From contig NZ_CP063832.1 of NCBI RefSeq assembly GCF_023277925.1, positions 3,904,501 through 3,968,500 on the forward strand: a stretch of DNA of 64,000 nt. Reading direction: 5' to 3'. The position numbers were made by a program, and so were the translations under genes. This stretch comes from Pseudomonas entomophila (GTDB taxonomy: Bacteria > Pseudomonadota > Gammaproteobacteria > Pseudomonadales > Pseudomonadaceae). Under the pieces are notes generated by a model, which searched no databases, had not been told where the DNA came from, and saw only the letters and a list, made by a program, of their open reading frames with translations. How positions within the stretch are numbered: position 1 is the first letter of the stretch; every line of letters begins with the position of its first letter. This document shows, in pieces, positions 57,344-64,000 of this stretch.

Positions 57344-57862
57344 TCACTCCTCCGAGCGCAATTTCAATTCCACCATCAGGTCATCCGCCAGGCTCTCCAG
57401 CCGCCGCTGCAAATCTTCCAGCGACAAGGTCAACGGCAGTGCCAACAGGGCATCGGCGCGAAACAGCGGCTCGCTGCTCATCGGTGCCGGGCGAACCTCG
57501 GTGCTCAGGCGCTCCACGTTAACCCCTTGCTCGGCCAGCAAGCGGGTGATATCACGGACGATGCCCGGCCGGTCGTTGCCCACCAGTTCCATGGCGATCG
57601 GTTTCCAGGTGCAGGACGGCTCGATGCCGCTTTCGGCGATAAGCACACGGATGTCGTGCTGTGCAAGCTTCTGCAGCGAGGCGACAAGTTCGTCGTAGTT
57701 TTCCGCCGGCACGGCCACCCGCAGGATCCCGGCGAACTGCCCGGCCATGCGCGACATGCGGCTTTCCAGCCAGTTACCGTTGTGATTGGCGATGCATTCG
57801 GCGATGCGTTCGACCTGCCCGGCTTTGTCGGGGGCGATCACGGTGAGTACGAGATGGTCCAC
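57344..57862 (-). CDS. Glycine-cleavage regulator-like ACT domain protein (GcvR-like)
   Basis: A 172-residue protein made of two ACT domains: MDHLVLTVIAPDKAGQVERI at the start and WKPIAMELVGNDRPGIVRDI from residue 86. Both have the Asp-Lys/Arg-Pro/Ala-Gly ligand loop. The arrangement and size match GcvR, the antagonist of the gcv activator, and related PII-like ACT proteins. Its real target in pseudomonads is not known. It is monocistronic and divergent from glcB with a 461-bp gap. Confidence 0.85.
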   Translation of the reverse strand: MDHLVLTVIAPDKAGQVERIAECIANHNGNWLESRMSRMAGQFAGILRVAVPAENYDELVASLQKLAQHDIRVLIAESGIEPSCTWKPIAMELVGNDRPGIVRDITRLLAEQGVNVERLSTEVRPAPMSSEPLFRADALLALPLTLSLEDLQRRLESLADDLMVELKLRSEE

Positions 57863-58323
57863 AGGCCATTCCTCTTCGTTCGGTCAGGGCCGCGGCAGAC
57901 GGCCGGAAAACGGGGATCGCATCAGTATAGGCAAGGCGCGGCAACCTGCCGCAGGACAGCCTAGCCAACCAATCGTGTACTGTTTCAAGATTTATCTGGA
58001 ACAATCCACCTGTTTTTTGCGAACATGTCGTCTCCCAGCGTGACCCTATGCGACCAATCGGTCGCGGAGCGACGCTTTTAGTCTGATGTTTACCTGCCTG
58101 CTGCTTCATGTAGTATGCGTCGACGCGGACTACAAAACGTCGTTTCGATGTCTGCCAAGGCGCCTGTGAAAATACGCCACCCGCTCGCCGACCCATCTGG
58201 CGAGCCGCACCCAGCCGCCCTCGTGAGTCATTGGGGCATGCACTGGTGCCGTGTTTAGAGAAGCGCTACAGGCTTAATACAGAAGAGCGAAAGCGAAATA
58301 GCTGAGCAGAGGTGAGGCAAGCA
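57863..58323. other. Structured 461-bp intergenic region upstream of glcB
   Basis: No coding capacity is supported. It contains GCGACC-AATC-GGTCGC (58050-58065) followed by a further GCGAC, and a 24-bp dyad at 58110-58133. The last 60 bp hold an AT-rich segment (GGCTTAATACAGAAGAGCG) and the ribosome site for glcB. It presumably contains promoters of both divergent genes. Confidence 0.6.
58110..58133. promoter_or_regulatory. 24-bp dyad upstream of glcB
   Basis: GTAGTATGCGTC joined to GACGCGGACTAC: 10 of 12 positions pair, with a perfect GCGTCGACGC centre. It lies 190 bp before the glcB ATG and 248 bp before the divergent gene. It looks like a regulator operator rather than a terminator, since no T-run follows. 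Confidence 0.5.
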
Positions 58324-60501
58324 ATGACTGGATACGTTCAAGTCGGTGGCCTTCAGGTCGCCAAGGTCCTGTTCGACTTCGTCAACAACGAAGCCATTCC
58401 GGGGACCGGCATCAACGCCGAGCAGTTCTGGGCCGGTGCCGAGAAGATCATCAACGACCTCGCTCCCAAGAACAAAGCCCTGCTCGCCAAGCGCGACGAG
58501 CTGCAAGCGAAGATCGACGCCTGGCACCAGGCGCGCAAGGGCCAGGCCCACGACGCCGTGGCATACAAGGCTTTCCTCCAGGAGATCGGCTACCTGCTGC
58601 CGCAGGCCGAGGACTTCCAGGCCACCACGCAAAACGTAGACGAAGAAATCGCCCACATGGCCGGCCCGCAGCTGGTGGTGCCGGTGATGAACGCCCGCTT
58701 CGCCCTGAACGCCGCCAACGCCCGCTGGGGCTCGCTGTACGACGCCTTGTACGGCACCGACGTCATCAGCGATGAGGGTGGCGCCGAGAAAGGCCAGGGT
58801 TACAACAAGCTGCGCGGCGACAAGGTCATCGCCTTCGCCCGCGCCTTCCTCGACCAAGCCGCGCCGCTAGCCGCCGGCTCCCACGTCGACTCCACCGCCT
58901 ACCGCATCGAAGGCGGCAAGCTGGTGGTCGCCCTCAAGGGCGGCAGCAACAGCGGCCTGCGCGACGACGCCCAGCTGATCGGCTTCCATGGCGACGCCAA
59001 GGCCCCGACCGCCGTGCTGCTCAAGCACAACGGCCTGCACTTCGAGATCCAGGTCGATGCCACCACGCCTGTCGGCAGCACCGACGCCGCAGGCGTGAAA
59101 GACATCCTGATGGAATCGGCGCTGACCACCATCATGGACTGCGAAGACTCGGTCGCCGCCGTCGACGCCGACGACAAAGTGATCGTCTACCGCAACTGGC
59201 TGGGCCTGATGAAAGGCGACCTGGCCGAGAGCGTGAGCAAGGGCGGCAAGACCTTCACCCGCACCATGAACCCGGACCGCGAGTACGCCGCACCCAACGG
59301 TGGCAGTGTCACCCTGCACGGTCGTTCGCTGCTGTTCGTGCGCAACGTCGGTCACCTGATGACCAACCCGGCGATCCTCGACGCCAAGGGCAACGAGATC
59401 CCCGAAGGCATCCAGGATGGCCTGTTCACCAACCTGATCGCCCTGCACAACCTCAACGGCAACACCAGCCGCAAGAACACCCGCACTGGCAGCGTGTACA
59501 TCGTCAAACCAAAAATGCACGGCCCTGAAGAGGTGGCCTTCGCCGCTGAAATCTTCAGCCGCGTCGAAGACCTGCTGGGCATGCAGCGCAACACTGTCAA
59601 GGTCGGCATCATGGACGAGGAGCGCCGCACCACGGTCAACCTCAAGGCCTGCATCAAGTCGGCCGCCGAGCGCGTGGTGTTCATCAACACCGGCTTCCTC
59701 GACCGTACCGGCGACGAGATCCACACCTCGATGGAAGCCGGCGCTGTGGTGCGCAAGGGCGCCATGAAGAACGAGAAGTGGATCGGCGCCTACGAGAACA
59801 ATAACGTCGACGTGGGCCTGGCCACCGGCCTGCAAGGCCGCGCGCAGATCGGCAAGGGCATGTGGGCCATGCCGGACCTGATGGCCGCCATGCTCGAGCA
59901 GAAGATCGCCCACCCGCTGGCCGGCGCCAACACCGCCTGGGTGCCTTCGCCAACCGCCGCCACCCTGCATGCCCTGCACTATCACAAGGTTGATGTACAG
60001 GCGCGCCAGCGCGAGCTGGCTTCGCGTACCCCGGCGTCGGTCGACGACATCCTCACCATCCCACTGGCTGCCGACACCAATTGGTCCGCAGAAGAGATTC
60101 GCAACGAACTGGACAACAACGCCCAGGGCATCCTCGGTTACGTGGTGCGCTGGATCGACCAGGGCGTGGGTTGCTCGAAGGTGCCGGACATCAACGATGT
60201 CGGCCTGATGGAAGACCGCGCCACCCTGCGTATCTCGGCACAGTTACTGGCCAACTGGCTGCGCCATGGCGTGGTCACCCAGGCGCAGGTGCTGGAAAGC
60301 CTCAAGCGCATGGCCGCGGTGGTGGACAAGCAGAACGCCGGTGACGCCCTGTACCGCCCGATGGCGCCGAACTTCGATGACAACATCGCGTTCCAGGCCG
60401 CTATCGAGTTGGTGGTCGAAGGTGCCAAGCAACCAAACGGCTACACCGAGCCGGTGCTGCACCGTCGTCGTCGCGAGTTCAAGGCGCGTAACGGGCTGTA
60501 A
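58324..60501 (+). CDS. glcB: Malate synthase G
   Basis: A 725-residue Mg-dependent enzyme that condenses glyoxylate with acetyl-CoA to malate, used in the glyoxylate shunt and glycolate use. It starts [20 protein letters not shown]. Features are [20 protein letters not shown] near residue 263, [33 protein letters not shown] near 395 and, at the end, [20 protein letters not shown] with [20 protein letters not shown], containing the catalytic Cys and Asp region. The size is that of isoform G, not A. It stands alone, with no glc operon next to it. Confidence 0.97.
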   Translation: MTGYVQVGGLQVAKVLFDFVNNEAIPGTGINAEQFWAGAEKIINDLAPKNKALLAKRDELQAKIDAWHQARKGQAHDAVAYKAFLQEIGYLLPQAEDFQATTQNVDEEIAHMAGPQLVVPVMNARFALNAANARWGSLYDALYGTDVISDEGGAEKGQGYNKLRGDKVIAFARAFLDQAAPLAAGSHVDSTAYRIEGGKLVVALKGGSNSGLRDDAQLIGFHGDAKAPTAVLLKHNGLHFEIQVDATTPVGSTDAAGVKDILMESALTTIMDCEDSVAAVDADDKVIVYRNWLGLMKGDLAESVSKGGKTFTRTMNPDREYAAPNGGSVTLHGRSLLFVRNVGHLMTNPAILDAKGNEIPEGIQDGLFTNLIALHNLNGNTSRKNTRTGSVYIVKPKMHGPEEVAFAAEIFSRVEDLLGMQRNTVKVGIMDEERRTTVNLKACIKSAAERVVFINTGFLDRTGDEIHTSMEAGAVVRKGAMKNEKWIGAYENNNVDVGLATGLQGRAQIGKGMWAMPDLMAAMLEQKIAHPLAGANTAWVPSPTAATLHALHYHKVDVQARQRELASRTPASVDDILTIPLAADTNWSAEEIRNELDNNAQGILGYVVRWIDQGVGCSKVPDINDVGLMEDRATLRISAQLLANWLRHGVVTQAQVLESLKRMAAVVDKQNAGDALYRPMAPNFDDNIAFQAAIELVVEGAKQPNGYTEPVLHRRRREFKARNGL

Positions 60502-60559
60502 CCCCGAGGGGCCGCCATGCGGCCCGTTCGCTGCGCTGTCGTGCAGGGAACGGATTCCT

Positions 60560-60645
60560 CTGTAGGAGCGGCTTCAGCCGCGATGCGGGCAACGCGTTGT
60601 CCGGCACCCGCTTCGCGGGTGATCGCGGCTCAAGCCGCTCCTACG
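60560..60645. repeat. REP pair downstream of glcB
   Basis: CTGTAGGAGCGGCTTCAGCC with GCGAT and the inverted ATCGCGGCTCAAGCCGCTCC with TAC, enclosing CACCCGCTTCGCGGGTG. It is the same family as the copy that received the IS at 48788, in unbroken form. It lies between the converging glcB and receiver genes. Confidence 0.85.
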
Positions 60646-60690
60646 GAGGTTGCGCCCAATCAATGAGTTACGGTTTACCGGCGAACGCTC

Positions 60691-61140
60691 CTAGTCGATC
60701 TTCAGCTCCTTTTTCACCAGCTCCATCAACCTGTCCAGGTCCACCGGCTTGAGCAGGAAATCCACCACCCCCAGGTGCATCACGTCCACCGCCTCCTTCA
60801 CATCGGTGTCGCCGGACACCACGATGATCGACAGCGCCGCACGCTCGGATTCACGCACCTGTCGGATCAACTCCAGGCCATCCTTGGGTTTCATGCGCAG
60901 GTCAGTGATCATCAGCCCGATGCGCGAATCGTTCTTCAGAACATCCAAGGCCTCTTGTGCACCATCGGCAATCTCACAATCGATGCCCTTGGCCATCAGA
61001 TAATCCCTAAGCGCCTGGCGGTTCTCTGGCTCGTCATCCACCACCAGTACCAAAGACGTCTTTGCAGGTGGGGCAGTAACCATGGCCAACGCCTCACGCT
61101 CGGCGTCACTCAGGATATCGTCATGCTCAGCCATGGCCAT
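60691..61140 (-). CDS. Stand-alone response regulator receiver protein
   Basis: A 149-residue protein: a 28-residue N-terminal tail, then one CheY-like receiver with acidic pocket VVDDEPENRQALRD, phospho-acceptor Asp in MITDLRMKPKDGLE, the Thr/Ser position in SIIVVSGDTD and the conserved Lys in DFLLKPVDLDRL. There is no output domain. The start is ATG 61140 or, with a better ribosome-site distance, ATG 61134 (MAEHDD). No kinase is adjacent. It is divergent from the cNMP/CBS/DUF294 gene, which may share its signalling role. Confidence 0.9.
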   Translation of the reverse strand: MAMAEHDDILSDAEREALAMVTAPPAKTSLVLVVDDEPENRQALRDYLMAKGIDCEIADGAQEALDVLKNDSRIGLMITDLRMKPKDGLELIRQVRESERAALSIIVVSGDTDVKEAVDVMHLGVVDFLLKPVDLDRLMELVKKELKID

Positions 61141-61360
61141 CTCGTCAAAAAAACCCCGTTATTCAAGTTCAGACTGCAAAGGCCATGCATGCAAGCTGCC
61201 TTTCGTCGGCAATTTGACACTCGGCACAAGCAGCGAATCTGCCTCTACGCCTTATAGACTTACGTCCAATGGGCACCGCAGAGCCGTCGTCCGACCATGG
61301 AGGCCTAGAACAACACGGTCTGCGCCTCTCCATGCAGACACTTTTAACGCGGTTGGTTCC

Positions 61361-63298
61361 ATGAGCAAAAAGGACGCCTACACCCAAGCAGGCAGGACAG
61401 CAGTGCTGCAGAACATCCAAGGCACCCTGCAGTTCCTGCAGCGCTTCCCGCCATTCAATCAGATGGAGCAGAGCCACCTGGCCTACCTGGTGGAACAATG
61501 CCAGCTGCGTTTCTACGCAAGCGGTGAAAGCATCATCAAGCCCGCCGATGGCCCCGTCGAGCATTTCTACATCGTCAAGCAAGGGCGCGTGATCGGTGAG
61601 CGCCAGCATGTCACCCGGCCAGGCACCGAAACCACCTTCGAGATCGCCAGCGGCGAATGTTTCCCGCTGGCCGCACTATTGGGCGAGCGGGCCACCCGCA
61701 CCGAACACCTGGCCGGCGAGGACACGTTCTGCCTGCAATTGAACAAGGCCGCGTTCATCCGTGTGTTCTCCATGTCCGAGGCGTTTCGCGACTTCGCCCT
61801 GCGTGGGGTGAGCAGCCTGCTCGACCAGGTCAACCAGCAGGTGCGCCAGCGAGCAGTGGAAACCCTCGGCACCCAGTATTCGCTGAACACACCATTGGGC
61901 GAGCTGGCCCTGCGCCACCCCGTGGTCTGCTCGGCGGATACCCCACTGCGCGAAGCGGTGCGGCTGATGCACGAGCAACAGGTGGGCAGCATCGTCATCG
62001 TCGATGCGCAGCGCCATCCCACCGGCATCTTCACCCTGCGTGACCTGCGCCAGGTGGTGGCGGACGCCAGTGCCGAGCTGACCGCGCCGATCGAGCACTA
62101 CATGACCGCCCGGCCGTTCTCCCTGAGCCCCCAGGCCAGCGCATTCGACGCCGCCATGGCCATGACCGAGCGGCACATCGCCCATGTCTGCCTGGTGGAG
62201 AACCAGCGCCTGTGCGGGGTGATTTCCGAGCGCGACCTGTTCTCGCTGCAACGTGTCGACCTGGTGCACCTGGCACGTACCATCCGCCATGCGCCGCGGC
62301 TGGACACCCTGGTATCGCTACGCGGGGAGATCGGCCAGCTGGTCGAGCGCATGCTCGCCCACGGCGCCTCCTCGCCCCAGATCACCCAGATCATCACCCT
62401 GCTCAACGACCATACCGTATGCAGGGTGATCGAGTTGGCCATCGCCGAGCGTGGCGACCCGGGCGTACCGTTCAGCTGGCTGTGCTTTGGCAGCGAAGGG
62501 CGCCGCGAACAGACCCTGCACACTGACCAGGACAACGGGATTCTCTTCGAGGCACGCGACGCCATCGAAGCCGAGGCGATTCGCGCGAAGCTGCTGCCGC
62601 TGGCCCAGCTCATCAACCACAACCTCGCCCAGTGCGGCTTCACCCTGTGCCAGGGCAATGTCATGGCCGGCAACCCCGAGCTGTGCCTGTCGCGTAGCGA
62701 ATGGGCACGGCGCTTCGCCGGTTTCGTACGCGAGGCAAGCCCCGAAAACCTGCTGGGGTCGAGCATTTACTTCGACCTGCGAGTGGTCTGGGGCGACGAA
62801 CTGGGCTGTGAACAACTGCGCCAGGGCCTGCTTGAGCAGGTGGCGGACAACCGTATCTTCCAGCGTATGCTGGCCGACAACGCCCTGCGCCAGCGCCCGC
62901 CGGTCGGGCGCCTGCGCGAGTTCGTGCTGACCCGCCAGGGCGACGACAAGGCCGCGACCCTCGACCTCAAGGTGCAAGGCCTGACACCGTTCGTCGATGG
63001 CGCGCGGCTGCTGGCCCTGGCCAATGGCATCGGCGCCTGCAACACCCTCGAACGCCTGCAAAAGCTGGTGGACAAGGGCGTCATCGCGCCGCTGGATGGC
63101 GCCGCCTATGAAGAGGCGTACCACTTCATCCAGCAGACCCGCATGCAGCAGCACCAGCGCCAGTCCCGCGACAACCAGCCTTACTCCAACCGCCTCGACC
63201 CGGACAGCCTCAACCACCTGGACCGGCGTATCCTGCGCGAGTCCCTGCGCCAGGCCCAGCGCCTGCAAAGCAGCCTGGCCTTGCGGTACCAGCTGTGA
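61361..63298 (+). CDS. cNMP-binding/CBS/DUF294 putative nucleotidyltransferase
   Basis: A 645-residue cytosolic protein with four parts. A cyclic-nucleotide-binding domain covers residues about 25-140 (FPPFNQMEQSHLAYLVEQCQ and so on). A CBS pair covers about 165-290 (HPVVCSADTPLREAVRLMHE, and ISERDLFSLQRVDLV). The DUF294 nucleotidyltransferase core is near 370-400, with SWLCFGSEGRREQTLHTDQD containing the GS and DxD metal motif. A helical C-terminal domain ends the protein. The layout is like the GlnD-type catalytic fold controlled by ligand-binding domains. The target protein is unknown. The stop overlaps the exonuclease start (GTGA), which ties the two together. Confidence 0.87.
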   Translation: MSKKDAYTQAGRTAVLQNIQGTLQFLQRFPPFNQMEQSHLAYLVEQCQLRFYASGESIIKPADGPVEHFYIVKQGRVIGERQHVTRPGTETTFEIASGECFPLAALLGERATRTEHLAGEDTFCLQLNKAAFIRVFSMSEAFRDFALRGVSSLLDQVNQQVRQRAVETLGTQYSLNTPLGELALRHPVVCSADTPLREAVRLMHEQQVGSIVIVDAQRHPTGIFTLRDLRQVVADASAELTAPIEHYMTARPFSLSPQASAFDAAMAMTERHIAHVCLVENQRLCGVISERDLFSLQRVDLVHLARTIRHAPRLDTLVSLRGEIGQLVERMLAHGASSPQITQIITLLNDHTVCRVIELAIAERGDPGVPFSWLCFGSEGRREQTLHTDQDNGILFEARDAIEAEAIRAKLLPLAQLINHNLAQCGFTLCQGNVMAGNPELCLSRSEWARRFAGFVREASPENLLGSSIYFDLRVVWGDELGCEQLRQGLLEQVADNRIFQRMLADNALRQRPPVGRLREFVLTRQGDDKAATLDLKVQGLTPFVDGARLLALANGIGACNTLERLQKLVDKGVIAPLDGAAYEEAYHFIQQTRMQQHQRQSRDNQPYSNRLDPDSLNHLDRRILRESLRQAQRLQSSLALRYQL

Positions 63299-64000
63299 AC
63301 CTGTTCGCCTGGTTGCGCCCGACGGCACCGGAACTCGACGACCGCCTGCGTCAGCGCCTGGCGCTGTTGCCCAGGCCCGCGCCACCGGCGGTGTGCTCGC
63401 TGCGCGAACAGCGCTGGGTGGTGCTGGACCTGGAGACCAGCGGCCTGAACCTCAACCGTGACCAGGTGCTGTCGATCGGCGCGGTGGCCATCGAGGATGG
63501 CGCCATCGATCTAGGCCGCCCATTCGAACGCACTCTGTATCGCCCCACCCAGAAGACCAACGCCAGCGTATTGATCCACCGCCTCGGCCCCAGCGCCCTG
63601 GCGGCGGGATGCGACCCGGCCGAGGCGTTGCTCGACCTGCTGGCGTTCATCGGCGACAGCCCGGTACTGGCGTTCCACGCCCCGTTCGACCAGCGCATGC
63701 TGGCCCGGGCCCTGAAGGACAGCCTGGGCCTGCGCCTGCAGCATGTGTTCCTCGACGTCGCGGAACTGGCGCCGATGCTCAACCCCGACACGGTGCTGCG
63801 CGAAGCCGGGCTGGATGACTGGGTCGCCCACTTCGGCCTGGAGGTGCAGGCTCGCCACCATGCCAGTGCCGATGCCCAAGTCACGGCGGAACTGGCCTTG
63901 ATCCTGTTCAGCCAAGCCCGCCGCCAGCAGTTGGACAGCCCGTTGCAGTTGGAGCAGCGGCTCAAGCAGTGGCGCCGGCGCAAGGTACATAACCACGGTT
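63295..64000 (+). CDS. DnaQ-like 3'-5' exonuclease, 3' partial
   Basis: The frame opens at GTG 63295, overlapping the preceding stop by 4 nt, and runs off the window end after 235 residues. It is a DEDDh exonuclease: motif I WVVLDLETSGLNLNRDQ near residue 45, motif II VLAFHAPFDQRMLARAL near 125 and motif III ARHHASADAQVTAELAL near 190 with the His. It resembles the proofreading epsilon subunit, but as a separate gene paired with DUF294 it is a paralogue. The true dnaQ is not expected here. Coupled expression with the CBS/DUF294 gene is typical in Pseudomonas. Confidence 0.9.
   Translation, partial: MNLFAWLRPTAPELDDRLRQRLALLPRPAPPAVCSLREQRWVVLDLETSGLNLNRDQVLSIGAVAIEDGAIDLGRPFERTLYRPTQKTNASVLIHRLGPSALAAGCDPAEALLDLLAFIGDSPVLAFHAPFDQRMLARALKDSLGLRLQHVFLDVAELAPMLNPDTVLREAGLDDWVAHFGLEVQARHHASADAQVTAELALILFSQARRQQLDSPLQLEQRLKQWRRRKVHNHG

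Noticed and set aside
61332..61364. Ten-codon reading frame ending in ATGA overlap with the cNMP/CBS/DUF294 start
   Set aside because: A leader peptide is possible, but there is no ribosome site, attenuator or conserved residue pattern to support it.
1..64000. CRISPR arrays, tRNA or rRNA genes, prophage or integron modules
   Set aside because: I saw no direct-repeat spacer array, tRNA cloverleaf, rRNA signature or phage gene set; all repeated sequences are inverted REP-type units or the IS ends.

Overview
The window reads as chromosome of a fluorescent Pseudomonas of the P. putida group. The evidence is high GC with Pseudomonas codon bias, the ubiE-ubiJ-ubiB-hisIE-tatABC-rsmE string, a complete five-step hut cluster, the bioBFHCD operon, an rsmY-type small RNA next to a LysR gene, and many Pseudomonas REP palindromes between genes. 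Nearly all of it is core metabolism. The accessory pieces are a DUF6543 gene end at the left edge and one IS110-family (IS1111 group) insertion sequence.

Layout. 0-7 kb: end of a DUF6543 protein, a PHA-system protein, ubiquinone genes ubiE-ubiJ-ubiB, hisI-hisE, tatA-tatB-tatC and rsmE, mostly with overlapping stop/start codons. 7-11 kb: two tandem helical-bimodular-type chemoreceptors; the first has a clear FliA (sigma-28) promoter. 11-14 kb: a polar amino-acid ABC importer (ATPase, permease, binding protein). 14-20 kb: opgG-opgH for osmoregulated periplasmic glucans, then dtd and a proline iminopeptidase. 20-30 kb: histidine utilisation, with hutU-hutH-hutT-hutI-hutG, hutC-hutD and divergent hutF, and HutC-type operators before hutU and between hutC and hutF. 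30-38 kb: lipocalin, small lipoprotein, an amino-acid dCache chemoreceptor, a DUF924 protein, fbp and glgP.

38-47 kb: cysteine-cluster protein, Pmp3-type membrane peptide, class-III aminotransferase with a divergent LysR regulator, the small RNA rsmY with a GacA box, two acyl-CoA dehydrogenases flanking a diguanylate cyclase, and a small flagellar-rod-like orphan. 47.35-48.79 kb: an IS1111-group element inserted exactly at the edge of a REP pair. 48.9-54.2 kb: bioBFHCD with a BirA-type operator overlapping the first codons of divergent comF. 54-64 kb: ModE-like regulator, srkA, rarD, a DnaA-box-rich gap, a GcvR-like ACT protein, glcB, a stand-alone receiver protein, a cNMP/CBS/DUF294 protein, and a DnaQ-like exonuclease cut by the window end.

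From memory of P. putida KT2440 gene order, the part before about 37.7 kb matches the PP_50xx block and the part after it matches PP_0374 down to PP_0353. Those blocks lie on opposite sides of the origin in that strain, so the glgP/cysteine-cluster gap is probably an endpoint of an inversion across the origin. The observations most worth checking are the IS1111 element, whose 3' noncoding end carries a 9-nt complement of its own target and so looks like a target-guiding RNA; the rsmY locus; the BirA box inside comF; the origin-like DnaA-box cluster; and a 24-bp dyad upstream of glcB.
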